Positions 7,249-15,511 of a stretch of 64,000 bases of DNA are shown here, in pieces (within the stretch, counting starts at the first letter, position 1; each line of letters opens with the position of its first letter). Both the position numbers and the translations under genes were made by a program. The DNA is from Orrella sp037026685 (GTDB lineage Bacteria; Pseudomonadota; Gammaproteobacteria; Burkholderiales; Burkholderiaceae_B), in assembly GCF_037026685.1 (NCBI RefSeq), contig NZ_JBANET010000003.1:186001-250000 (forward strand), written 5' to 3'. Below the pieces are notes generated by a model that worked only from the letters and a program-made list of their open reading frames with translations, ran no database searches and was not told the DNA's origin.

Positions 7249-9027
7249 TCACTTGCCCCGCGACAACGGGGCGATGGCGTAGCCCGTCGCGACGTGGGCG
7301 TCGATGAAATAGGGCTTGCCCCGCTTGACCGCCTCCAGCCCGCGCAGGATGGCCCGCTCCAGGTCGGGCACGTTCCTGACCGGGCCTTCGCCGTCCACGC
7401 CCTGCGCGCGCGCCAGGGCCGCCAGGTCCGGCGCCGGATCGTCGATGCGCTGGCCGATCCAGCGGTTTTCCACCGGCCGGCCGCGAATCCGGGCCACGGC
7501 CTCCTGGTGCATTTCGTCGTTGAAGTTCGAGCGGTTGTTGGACACGATGATCAAGGCCGGCAGCTCGTAGCGCGCCGCCGTCCACAATGCCGTGGCGCCT
7601 TGCAGGAAGTCGCCGTCGCCCATGACCGATACCACCAGCCGCCCGGACCCCTTGAGCGCCAGCGCGATGCCCACCGTCAGGCCGGGCCCGGCCGCCAGGC
7701 CCGCCCCGCCATCGCTGCCCAGGAAATCCAGCGGCCCGCGGCAATGAAAGGCGTCGCCCGCCCAGCCATAGGTGGCGTGCGCCAGCGAGATGGGCAAGTC
7801 GCCGCGCAACCGCTGCAGCGCCACTTCGATGTCGCGCGGGGCGATTTCGTCGGCGCTGCCGGCACTGTATTCGGGCAGCGCCGGCTGGCTGCTGCGCTCG
7901 CCCTGCCAGCGGGGCTGCCCGCCCAGGCGCACGCGCAGCACTTGCACCAGTTGCTCGACCACGGCGTCCGGGCTGGCCTGCAGGGGGATGTCCGTCGGCG
8001 GCAAGCCGAAGTAGTCCATGCTCCAGCCGCGATGCAGCTGGCTGTCCAGAGAGGCGTGGGCCAGGGTCGCCGTCATCGCGCCGGTATCCTCCCACACCTG
8101 CTTGAGCAAGCCGTTCAAGTCCACCCAGTCCAGGCTCAGGATGACATCGGCCTGCTCGACCGCGGCCTTGGCCTCGGGATTGAGCCAGTACACCGGCGGC
8201 ACCGCCATCAGCGGATGCTCGGTGGGAAAGACCGCACGGTCGCGGATGGAGGTCATCACCGAAGCGCCCAGCAACTCGGCCAGCTCGATCCGCAGGTCCC
8301 ACGCCTGCATGTCCCGCGAGCCGCGGCCGAAAAGCAGCAGCGGCCGGCGGGCGGCCAGCAGCGTGTCGGCAAGGTGCTCGATGGCCTGCTGGCTGGCGCG
8401 CGGCGGTTCGGAAGGCTGGTAGCGCTGCGCCTGGCCCAGCGCGATCCCGGTGTCCAGGCGGGTTTCCTGCAGGCCGGCGTCCAGGCAGATGTAGACCGGC
8501 GCGCGGGGCTCGGCGCGCGTCAGCTGCGCGCCGCGCCAGAAGGCCTCGACGGTGGCCTGGGCCGAGCGCGGTTCGTCGTCCCACTTGATGAAGTCGCGCA
8601 CCAGCGCGCCCTGGTCCTTGGCCGTGTGGATCCAGTCGATCCAGGGCCGCCGCTTATGGCCGTCCACCGGGCCGGTCGCGCCCACCACCACCATCGGCAT
8701 GCGGTCGCAATAGGCGTTGAAGATGCCCATGGACCCATGCAGCAGCCCCACGTTGCTGTGCAGCACCGCACCCATGGGGCTGTCGGTGACCTTGGCGTAG
8801 CCATGCGCGATCGACACCACGTGATCCTCGTGCAGGCACAGCAGCATGCCCGGGTCTTCGTTGCCCAGGTAGTTGACCAGGCTGTCGTGGAATCCACGAT
8901 AGCTGGCACCCGGATTCAAGGCCACGTACTTGATGCCGATCCGCCGCAGCATCTCCGCCGCCACGTCGCTGCCCCATTCCATCTTCGTGGGCGCCTGCCC
9001 GGGTACCACCTTGTCCAGCTTGGCCAT
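7249..9027 (-). CDS. Thiamine diphosphate-dependent enzyme (2-oxoacid decarboxylase/lyase type)
   Basis: A 592-residue ThDP enzyme related to acetolactate synthase and benzoylformate decarboxylase. The catalytic glutamate that activates the cofactor is E67 in LCLHEDHVVSIAHGYAK, and a LHSNVGLLHGSMG loop follows. The ThDP-binding motif begins at GDGDFLQGATALW (about residue 467) and ends in the usual NN. It is longer than benzoylformate decarboxylase (about 528 residues). It follows the Bug gene with no gap and precedes the alpha-hydroxyacid oxidase, so the natural substrate may be the 2-oxoacid made by that oxidase. A carboligase or hydrolase activity is an alternative that sequence alone cannot exclude. 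Confidence 0.87.
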   Translation of the reverse strand: MAKLDKVVPGQAPTKMEWGSDVAAEMLRRIGIKYVALNPGASYRGFHDSLVNYLGNEDPGMLLCLHEDHVVSIAHGYAKVTDSPMGAVLHSNVGLLHGSMGIFNAYCDRMPMVVVGATGPVDGHKRRPWIDWIHTAKDQGALVRDFIKWDDEPRSAQATVEAFWRGAQLTRAEPRAPVYICLDAGLQETRLDTGIALGQAQRYQPSEPPRASQQAIEHLADTLLAARRPLLLFGRGSRDMQAWDLRIELAELLGASVMTSIRDRAVFPTEHPLMAVPPVYWLNPEAKAAVEQADVILSLDWVDLNGLLKQVWEDTGAMTATLAHASLDSQLHRGWSMDYFGLPPTDIPLQASPDAVVEQLVQVLRVRLGGQPRWQGERSSQPALPEYSAGSADEIAPRDIEVALQRLRGDLPISLAHATYGWAGDAFHCRGPLDFLGSDGGAGLAAGPGLTVGIALALKGSGRLVVSVMGDGDFLQGATALWTAARYELPALIIVSNNRSNFNDEMHQEAVARIRGRPVENRWIGQRIDDPAPDLAALARAQGVDGEGPVRNVPDLERAILRGLEAVKRGKPYFIDAHVATGYAIAPLSRGK

Positions 9028-9993
9028 CTATTGCTCCACCTTGACGCCGGCACGCGCGGCGATTGCCTTGTTCTGCTTCAGTTCCTGCTTGATACGCGAG
9101 GCAAATGCCTCGCTGCTCGTGCCCACCGCCGCTCCCCCGCTGGCTTCGAAAGCGGACCGCACCTGCTCTGTCTGCACGGCCGCCTGGACATCCTTGTTGA
9201 GCTGTTCCACAATGGCCGGCGGCGTGCCCTTCAAGGCGAACAGCCCCACCCAGTTCGAGGCATAGACCCCCGGCACGCCGGCCTCCTCGGCCGTGGGCCA
9301 GTCGGGATAGGCGGCCAGCCTGTCCTTGGCAAGCACCGCCACGACGCGGATGCGGCCAGCCTTCACGTATTCGTTGATGGCCGAGATGCCCAGCACGCCC
9401 AGCGCCACCTCGCCCGAGGCCACCGCCGTGGCGGCCGGCGCGCCGCCGCGATAGGGAATATGCGTGAATTGCACGCCGGCCTGGTTGGCGAACCATTCGC
9501 CGGCCAAGTGGTTGAAGCTGCCAGTGCCCGGCGTGGAGAAGGTCACCGAGCCCGGGTCGGCCTTGGCCTGTGCCACAAGCTGGTCCACGGTATGGATCTT
9601 GGAGGCGGCGGGCACGGCCAGCGTGAGCGGCGTATCGCTGACCAGGGACACCGGAATGAAGTCGCGCTCCAGGTCGTACGGCAGCTTGGAGAACAAGGCC
9701 GGATTGACCGAGAACTCGCCGGTATGCGCCATAAGCAAGGTGTGGCCGTCGGCCGGCGCCTGCGCTGCCGCCGTGGTGCCGATGAAGCCGTTGCCGCCCG
9801 GCTTGTTGTCGATGATCACCGGCTGGCCCCAGGTCCTGGACAGGGCCTGGCCTACCAGACGCGCGGCTATGTCCACGGTGCCGCCGGCCGCAAAAGGCAC
9901 GACCATGCGAACCGGCTTATCAGGATATGTCTGGGCGAATGCGGGCAGGCTTAGCAGCAACGCCGCCAAGCCCCCGACGAGGCTGGATTTCAT
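9028..9993 (-). CDS. Bug-family periplasmic solute-binding protein
   Basis: A 321-residue Bug receptor and the first gene of the ThDP/FMN operon. A signal peptide (about residues 1-20, ending LPAFAQTYP) precedes the family start DKPVRMVVPFAAGG, and the IIDNKPGGNG ligand loop is present. The ATG is preceded by CGGAGACAAGC, the same ribosome binding site as the fourth gene. Its stop abuts the ThDP gene start. Pairing with a second Bug in the same operon suggests two related carboxylates are captured, or one uptake receptor and one sensor; this is inference. Confidence 0.93.
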   Translation of the reverse strand: MKSSLVGGLAALLLSLPAFAQTYPDKPVRMVVPFAAGGTVDIAARLVGQALSRTWGQPVIIDNKPGGNGFIGTTAAAQAPADGHTLLMAHTGEFSVNPALFSKLPYDLERDFIPVSLVSDTPLTLAVPAASKIHTVDQLVAQAKADPGSVTFSTPGTGSFNHLAGEWFANQAGVQFTHIPYRGGAPAATAVASGEVALGVLGISAINEYVKAGRIRVVAVLAKDRLAAYPDWPTAEEAGVPGVYASNWVGLFALKGTPPAIVEQLNKDVQAAVQTEQVRSAFEASGGAAVGTSSEAFASRIKQELKQNKAIAARAGVKVEQ

Positions 9994-10114
9994 GCTTGTC
10001 TCCGCTGAACCGATTTCTTATCGATGTATCCGGTGCAGCGTAGCGGCGTGGCGCGCAGGCAAGCAAACGATAAATTTCGAGGCCGCCCATGAGGGATTTC
10101 TATGCACGGCCGGC

Positions 10115-10137
10115 CGCGCGCGGGTCGCCCGCGCGCG
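10115..10137 (-). terminator. GC-rich hairpin downstream of the SMP-30 gene
   Basis: A perfect 10-base-pair stem closes a 3-base loop (CGCGCGCGGG - TCG - CCCGCGCGCG) in the 209-base gap between the SMP-30 gene and the next Bug gene. It lacks a U-run in either direction, so it is a candidate weak or Rho-assisted terminator that separates the two operons. The rest of the gap shows no other clear signal. Confidence 0.4.
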
Positions 10138-10202
10138 CCATGAACCCTGTCTTCCGGGAAATGCGCGAAGCCGCGCAGTTCAGGCAGGAGGCGCTGCCGC
10201 CT

Positions 10203-11099
10203 TCACTCCAGCACAGCCTCCAGGATCGCGCCGCTGCCCGACTCGGTCATCACCACCGACCTGCCGTCCGGGCGCAGCGCCACGTTGGTCACGGTGCTGC
10301 CTTCGATAGGGCTCTTGATGAGATGCGTCACTTCTCCGAGCGGGCTGAGCACGAACACCGCGCCCAGGCTGGCGTGGGCCACCAGCAACCGGCCGTCGGC
10401 CGTGGTGGCCAGCCCATCGGGTCCGCTGGTGCCGAAGAAAGCCTGGAAAGCCCCCATCTTGCTCAGCGAGCCGTCGGGCAGCAGGGGGGCGCGCCACACC
10501 TGGTTGGCGCGGGTCACGGCGAGGAACAGCACCTTTTCGTGCCCATCCAGGGCGATGCCGTTGGGGCTGGGCGCGTTGGCCAGCAGCAGGTCCAGGCGGC
10601 CGCCATCTGGATCGTAGCGATAGACCCGGCCGTGCGGATCGTGCAGGCCGGTCTGCCCCTGGTCGGTAAAGTACAGCCTGCCGGCGCGATCGAACACCAG
10701 GTCGTTCACGCCCTTGAAGGATTCGCTGTTGCGGTGGCCCAGCACCGTCTCCACCCGTCCGCTGCCGACCTCGCAGCGCAAGATGCCGTGGCGGTAATCG
10801 GCCACCCAGAGGCTGCCATCCGCGTGCAAGGCCAGGCCGTTGGGCCAGCCATCGGTCTGCGCGACGGTATGCCAGCTGTCCGGCCCGTCCACGCGCAGGA
10901 TGCGACCGTGCGGAATGTCGGTCACGTACAGGGTGCCCGACGCGTCGAACACCGGCCCTTCCAGGAAACAATCCACCGGCTGCCCGGCCTTGTTGGCATC
11001 GGCCCATGCGCTGCGCCGCGGGCGGCGCAAGCCGGGCGGCACGGTGGCGAACACGCGCGCCTGAATCACCGTCGGCGGCGTGAAAGACAGGTTCCACAT
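10203..11099 (-). CDS. SMP-30/gluconolactonase/LRE family lactonase
   Basis: A 298-residue six-bladed beta-propeller protein of the SMP-30/gluconolactonase family, metal-dependent hydrolases that open lactones. Repeats typical of the propeller are visible (FLEGPVFDASGTLYVTDI, WPNGLALHADGSLWVADY, GVNDLVFDRAGRLYFTD, PNGIALDGHEKVLFLA). The metal-ligand positions E in LEGP, N in GVNDL and D near the C-terminal SGPDGLA repeat are all present. There is no signal peptide, so it is cytoplasmic. It follows two Bug genes, a CoA transferase and an HMG-CoA lyase-like gene on the same strand, consistent with opening a lactone whose acid is then CoA-activated. Confidence 0.88.
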   Translation of the reverse strand: MWNLSFTPPTVIQARVFATVPPGLRRPRRSAWADANKAGQPVDCFLEGPVFDASGTLYVTDIPHGRILRVDGPDSWHTVAQTDGWPNGLALHADGSLWVADYRHGILRCEVGSGRVETVLGHRNSESFKGVNDLVFDRAGRLYFTDQGQTGLHDPHGRVYRYDPDGGRLDLLLANAPSPNGIALDGHEKVLFLAVTRANQVWRAPLLPDGSLSKMGAFQAFFGTSGPDGLATTADGRLLVAHASLGAVFVLSPLGEVTHLIKSPIEGSTVTNVALRPDGRSVVMTESGSGAILEAVLE

Positions 11100-11110
11100 G
11101 GCTGGATTCC

Positions 11111-12103
11111 TTATTCGGGCTTGATACCCACGCGCTTGCCGATGTCCGCCCAGAAGCCGACCTGCCCGCGCACGTAGTCGTCGGTCTGCTGCACGCTCAG
11201 CGAGCGATGGCGCGCGCCCTGTCGGGCCATGGCCTGCCGCATGGCGGGCTCGGCCATCACCTGGTTGACCAGCGCGTTCATCTTTTGGACGATGGGCGCG
11301 GGCGTGCCCTTGGGGGCAGCCAGCCCGAACCAGTTGTACACGTCAAACGAAGGCAAGCCAGCCTGGGCGAAGGTCGGCACCTCGGGCAGGGAATCCAGGC
11401 GCTGCTCGCCGCTGACTGCCAGCGCCCGGACCCGCCCGCCCTGCTCAGGCGGGATGGCCGTGGGCGCTGCGGTCACCAGCAGATCGATCTGGCCGGCCAT
11501 CACGTCGGCCAGCGCGGCGCCGGCGCCCCGATAGGGAATGTGCGTGATGTCGATGCCCGCCTCGGTCTTGAATATCTCCGCACCCAGGTGGGTGGAGCTG
11601 GCCTGCCCGCCCGAGCCGAAGTTCAACCGGCCCGGATGGGCACGCGCATGCTCGGTCAGATCCTGCATCGTGCCGAACGGCGAGTTCGCGGGTACCAGCA
11701 GCACAAGCGGCGTCTCGATGATCTGCGCCACATGGACCAGGTCGTTCTCGTAGTCCCAGGGCAGCTTGGCGAACGACAGCGGCAGCATCGCATAGGTGGT
11801 GTCGGTGACCAGGAACGAGGTGCCGTCGGAAGCGGAACGCACCACGTCCTGCGTGGCGATGGTGCCCGAGGCGCCCGACTTGTTCTCCACGATGAAGGTC
11901 TTGCCGGTGGCCTCGGACAGTTTCTGCGCGACCTGGCGGGCCGCATAGTCGGTGGTGCCGCCCGGCGCATAGGGCACGACCAGGCGCACCGGCGCCTGCG
12001 GCCAGTCGGATGTGGAATCGGCCGCATGCGCAGCCTGCCCGACGGCGCCCGCCGCCAAGGCGCAAAGCAGAAAACCAATACTGCGGATCATGGACGTAGT
12101 CAT
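11111..12103 (-). CDS. Bug-family periplasmic solute-binding protein
   Basis: A 330-residue Bug receptor with a signal peptide ending near GQAAHAADS and the family start QAPVRLVVPYAPGG, then FIVENKSGASG. I prefer the ATG at 12103 because a GAGAGAC site lies about six bases before it; the in-frame ATG at 12109 sits directly on that site. It is 11 bases upstream of the SMP-30 gene start and 28 bases downstream of another Bug, so it belongs to the lyase / CoA transferase operon. Confidence 0.92.
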   Translation of the reverse strand: MTTSMIRSIGFLLCALAAGAVGQAAHAADSTSDWPQAPVRLVVPYAPGGTTDYAARQVAQKLSEATGKTFIVENKSGASGTIATQDVVRSASDGTSFLVTDTTYAMLPLSFAKLPWDYENDLVHVAQIIETPLVLLVPANSPFGTMQDLTEHARAHPGRLNFGSGGQASSTHLGAEIFKTEAGIDITHIPYRGAGAALADVMAGQIDLLVTAAPTAIPPEQGGRVRALAVSGEQRLDSLPEVPTFAQAGLPSFDVYNWFGLAAPKGTPAPIVQKMNALVNQVMAEPAMRQAMARQGARHRSLSVQQTDDYVRGQVGFWADIGKRVGIKPE

Positions 12104-12131
12104 GCTCATGTCTCTCTGTTTTTTTGTCGTC

Positions 12132-13118
12132 TTACGAAGCGGTCTGGATGCCGGCCTCTTGGATCAGGCGCGCCCACTTCTGCTGTTCGTCGCGGATGTA
12201 CTGCTGCGCCGCCTGCGCCGACCCGCCCATGGCGGTGCTGCCTTCGGCCGTGAACATGGCAACGGTGGCCGGATCGTCCAGCACCTTCTGCACCACGCCG
12301 TTGACGGCCTGCACCACTTCGCGCGGCGTGCCGGCCGGGGCCACCAGCGCCTTCCAGTCCACCGCCTCGAAGCCTTCGAAGCCGGACTCGGCCACGGTGG
12401 GCACATCCGGGAGAATGGGCAGCCGCGCAACCGATGTCACGGCCAGGGCGCGCAGCACCTTGCCCTTGAGCATCTCCTGGGCCGCCTGCGGCGTGGCGAA
12501 CATATAGTCGGTGTTCTGGCCGATCAGGTCGTTCAACGCGGGCGCGGCGCCCCGGTACGGCACGTTCAGCACCTTGAAGCCAGCCTGGTGCGCCAACAGT
12601 TCGCCGGCCATGTGACCCACCGTGCCCGAGCCGGCCAACGCCTGCTTGAGCGCGCCGGGCTGGTCGCGTGCCTCCTTGACCAGTTCGGCCAGCGTCCGCC
12701 AGCGGGCATCGGCCTTGACCACCAGCACCACCGGCAGCGAAGCGACCAGTGCCACCGCCGCGAAATCCTTCTTGGCATCGAAAGGCATCTGCGGCATCAG
12801 GCCGGGATTGATGGCCAGGTTGGCGGTCTGGCCCAGGCCCAGCATCAGGCCGTCCGGCCTGGCCTTGGCCACTACGTCCATGCCGATGTTGCCGCCTGCG
12901 CCCGGGCGGTTCTCCACCACGATCGACCAGCCGGCCTGCTGCGTGATGCGAGCCGCGATGGCGCGCGCCACCGAGTCAGTGCCGCCGCCCGGCGTATAGG
13001 GCACGATAAGGCGCACCGGCCTGCCGTGCGGATAGGCGCCCGCCATTTGCGCCCGCAAGGGCAGGCTGGCGGCGCACAGGGTTGCGCCCAGGAAGGCGCG
13101 GCGAGTAAAGGCAGTCAT
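12132..13118 (-). CDS. Bug-family periplasmic solute-binding protein, Tat-like signal
   Basis: A 328-residue Bug receptor. The N terminus MTAFTRRAFLGATLCAAS carries a twin arginine followed by a hydrophobic stretch, so export may be by the Tat pathway rather than Sec, unlike the other Bugs here. The family start GRPVRLIVPYTPGGGTD and the VVENRPGAGG loop follow. Its ATG overlaps the CoA-transferase stop (ATGA), and an AGGAGACAAGCC site lies a few bases before the start, inside the upstream gene. It shares the operon with a second Bug immediately downstream. Confidence 0.92.
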   Translation of the reverse strand: MTAFTRRAFLGATLCAASLPLRAQMAGAYPHGRPVRLIVPYTPGGGTDSVARAIAARITQQAGWSIVVENRPGAGGNIGMDVVAKARPDGLMLGLGQTANLAINPGLMPQMPFDAKKDFAAVALVASLPVVLVVKADARWRTLAELVKEARDQPGALKQALAGSGTVGHMAGELLAHQAGFKVLNVPYRGAAPALNDLIGQNTDYMFATPQAAQEMLKGKVLRALAVTSVARLPILPDVPTVAESGFEGFEAVDWKALVAPAGTPREVVQAVNGVVQKVLDDPATVAMFTAEGSTAMGGSAQAAQQYIRDEQQKWARLIQEAGIQTAS

Positions 13119-14320
13119 GATGGCTTGTCTCCTTGTGTGATTTGCCTTGCTTTGAAGGCCGCGATTTCGTCATCGCTATAGCCGATGCTGCGCAGCAGCT
13201 CGTCGGTGTGTTCGCCTATCGAGGGCGGTTGCAGCCGGATAGGCGGCTGCGCGCCGTCCAATGCCAGCGGAACCAGGGGCACCTTCGACGTCCGGCCGTC
13301 GGCCAGCGTGACTGGCGCCAGCGCGCCGGTAGCCCGCAAGTGCGGGTCGTCGAACAACTGCTCGGGCCGCGTGATGGGCGCGAAAGGCAGGCCTTCGCGC
13401 TCGAACAGCGCCGCCAGTTCGCCAACGCGGTAGCCGGCCAGGCGCGCGCGCAGTTGCGGCATCAGCCACGGCCTGGCCTGGACCCGGTCGTTGTTGGTCC
13501 CGAGGCGGGGATCGCCCAGCATCTCCGTCAATCCGAACGCGCGGCAGAAGATCTCCCATTGCTTGTCGCTGACTACGGCCAGGAAGATCTGCTCGCCGTC
13601 TTGCACGGTAAAGACGTCATACACTGCCCAGGCCGAGATACGGCTGGGCATCGGCGCGGGCGCACGGCCCGTCACTGCGTACTGCATCATGTGCTGGCCG
13701 ACCAGGAACACATTGTTCTCGAACAACGAGGTCTGTACCTGCATGCCCACCCCGGTGGCCTGGCGCTGCGCCAGCGCAGCCATGGCGCCCATCGCACCGA
13801 ACATGCCGCCCATGATGTCGTTGACGCTGGTGCCTGCGCGCAAGGGGTCGCCCGGCCGGCCGGTCATGTACGCCAGCCCGCCCATCATCTGCACCACCTC
13901 GTCCAGCGCCGTGCGGTGCTCGTAAGGACCGGGAAGAAAGCCCTTGTGGCTGACGTAGATCAGCCGCCGGTTGCGCGCCTTCAGTCGTTCGTAGCCCAGA
14001 CCGAGCTTTTCCATGACGCCGGCCTTGAAGTTCTCGCTGACGATGTCCGCCGTATCGATCAGGCGCAGCGCCGCCTCCACGCCTTCGGGCTGCTTGAGAT
14101 CCAGCACGATGCTCTTCTTGTTGCGGTTGAACATCGGAAAGAAGCCCGCCCCCGAGCCCAGCAGCCGGCGGGTGCTGTCCCCGCCCACGGGTTCGACCTT
14201 GATGACCTCGGCGCCCAGGTCCGCGAGCAGCATGCCGCAGGTGGGGCCCATCACCATATGGGTGAATTCGATGACGCGGATGCCTTCGTAGGGAAGGCGC
14301 GAGGCGGTACTACCTGGCAT
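13115..14320 (-). CDS. CaiB/BaiF (class III) CoA-transferase
   Basis: A 401-residue family III CoA transferase that moves CoA from a donor such as succinyl-CoA onto a carboxylic acid. The N-terminal GIRVIEFTHMVMGPTCGMLLADLGAEVIKVE signature is present (split: GIRVIEF ... LGAEVIKVE). The catalytic aspartate is D168 in TSVNDIMGG, equivalent to Asp169 of formyl-CoA transferase. Its stop overlaps the next Bug start, and it follows the HMG-CoA lyase-like gene by 57 bases. The context suggests it makes the CoA thioester that the lyase then cleaves. Confidence 0.92.
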   Translation of the reverse strand: MPGSTASRLPYEGIRVIEFTHMVMGPTCGMLLADLGAEVIKVEPVGGDSTRRLLGSGAGFFPMFNRNKKSIVLDLKQPEGVEAALRLIDTADIVSENFKAGVMEKLGLGYERLKARNRRLIYVSHKGFLPGPYEHRTALDEVVQMMGGLAYMTGRPGDPLRAGTSVNDIMGGMFGAMGAMAALAQRQATGVGMQVQTSLFENNVFLVGQHMMQYAVTGRAPAPMPSRISAWAVYDVFTVQDGEQIFLAVVSDKQWEIFCRAFGLTEMLGDPRLGTNNDRVQARPWLMPQLRARLAGYRVGELAALFEREGLPFAPITRPEQLFDDPHLRATGALAPVTLADGRTSKVPLVPLALDGAQPPIRLQPPSIGEHTDELLRSIGYSDDEIAAFKARQITQGDKPS

Positions 14321-14377
14321 GGAAGGCCCTTGCTTGATGAGATTGCGCCCTCGCGGGCAGAAGTAAGGTCAGCGCGG

Positions 14378-15319
14378 CTACGGGCGCGGCGCGCGCGGCT
14401 GCACGAAGCCCTTGGGCAGGCCGGCATCCGGCGTCATGCCGTACAACGGCTCGCCGGGCAGCCCGGCGGCCAGCGGCGCGCGCGCGGCCACAAGCGCCTG
14501 CAGGTCGATGCCGGTGCGCACCCCCATGGCTTCGAACATGAAGACCAGGTCTTCGGTGACCACGTTGCCCGAGGCGCCCGGCGCATAGGGGCAGCCGCCC
14601 AGCCCGCCGAGCGAACTGTCGAAAGTGCGCACGCCCTCTTCCCAGGCCGCCAGGCAGTTGGCCAGTCCCAGGCCGCGGGTGTTGTGCATATGCGCCGCGC
14701 CGGCATGCCCGCCCAACTCGCCGCGCAGCCGGCGAAACAGGCGGCGAACCTGCGCCGGATTGGCATAGCCCACCGTGTCGGACAGGCCGGACTCGTCCGC
14801 GCCCGCGGCCACGCAGGCGACAGCCAGGCGGATGACCTCGTCTTCCGGCACCTCGCCCTGCAGGGTGCAGCCGAAGGCGGTGGAAATGCCGGCCTCCAGC
14901 TTCACGGCAGGCGCCAGTTCGTCGCGCAGCCGAGCAATGGCGCGCACTTCCTCGACCATCTGCCCGGGTGTCTTGCGCACGTTCGCCAGCGAATGGGCGC
15001 GGCTGGCCGACACGGGCATGGTCAGCTTGTGCACACCGGCGCGCAGCGCGGCCTCGGCTCCGCGCAGATTGGGCACCAGCGCCATCACGGTCAGGCCGGC
15101 GTGCCGGACGGCATGCCGCACCACATCCGCCGCATCGGCCATCTGGGGCAGCAGCCGCGCGGGCACGAAGGAGGCCACCTCGATCTCGCGTACGCCGGCG
15201 GCCACCAGCGCATCGATCCAGGCCAGCTTGTCCGCGGTGGGCATGGTGGCCTTGACCGATTGCAGGCCGTCGCGCGGGCCCACTTCGCTGATCAGCACGT
15301 CTGTCTGCATACTCGCCAT
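14378..15319 (-). CDS. Hydroxymethylglutaryl-CoA lyase family enzyme
   Basis: A 313-residue TIM-barrel lyase of the HMG-CoA lyase family, which cleaves 3-hydroxy-3-methylglutaryl-CoA-type substrates to acetyl-CoA (or an analogue) and a keto acid. The barrel start ISEVGPRDGLQ supplies the arginine and aspartate of the active site, the metal-ligand histidines appear as AAHMHNTRG, and the mobile-loop cysteine is in GGLGGCPYAPGASGN. I chose the ATG at 15319 because GGGACAAGC precedes it. It is the first gene of a minus-strand operon with CoA transferase, two Bugs and a lactonase, and is divergent from an IclR regulator. Confidence 0.92.
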   Translation of the reverse strand: MASMQTDVLISEVGPRDGLQSVKATMPTADKLAWIDALVAAGVREIEVASFVPARLLPQMADAADVVRHAVRHAGLTVMALVPNLRGAEAALRAGVHKLTMPVSASRAHSLANVRKTPGQMVEEVRAIARLRDELAPAVKLEAGISTAFGCTLQGEVPEDEVIRLAVACVAAGADESGLSDTVGYANPAQVRRLFRRLRGELGGHAGAAHMHNTRGLGLANCLAAWEEGVRTFDSSLGGLGGCPYAPGASGNVVTEDLVFMFEAMGVRTGIDLQALVAARAPLAAGLPGEPLYGMTPDAGLPKGFVQPRAPRP

Positions 15320-15334
15320 GCTTGTCCCTATTCG

Positions 15335-15349
15335 TTCTATCTTATAGAA
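15335..15349. promoter_or_regulatory. Perfect inverted repeat, candidate IclR operator
   Basis: TTCTAT-CTT-ATAGAA is a perfect 6+6 palindrome with a 3-base spacer, lying 15 bases upstream of the lyase gene start and inside the 192-base divergent gap shared with the IclR regulator. The surroundings are much more AT-rich than the genome average. Position and symmetry fit repression of the lyase operon by the divergent IclR protein. A separate TACAAT (15448-15453) is a possible -10 box for the regulator. Confidence 0.5.
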
Positions 15350-15511
15350 TAATGTTCTTTTCAATGAAATTTAAATACAAGGGCGAGCCGGCTGTCAATC
15401 CGCCCGCCAACACCGCTCGCGCCGCGACAAGGCCACCCGGCGCGCCCCTACAATGGCGCGAGCCGTTCCAAAGCACGGAACGCGCCCTCTTCCAGTAGGC
15501 CTTCGGAACAA

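Noticed and set aside
6058..9954. Very long plus-strand open frame opposite the Bug/ThDP/FMN operon
   Set aside because: Composition is typical of a shadow frame in GC-rich DNA and no domain is recognisable; the minus strand carries four clear gene families.
12104..12109. ATG at 12109 as start of the Bug gene
   Set aside because: It sits directly on the likely ribosome binding site, which is correctly spaced for the ATG at 12103.
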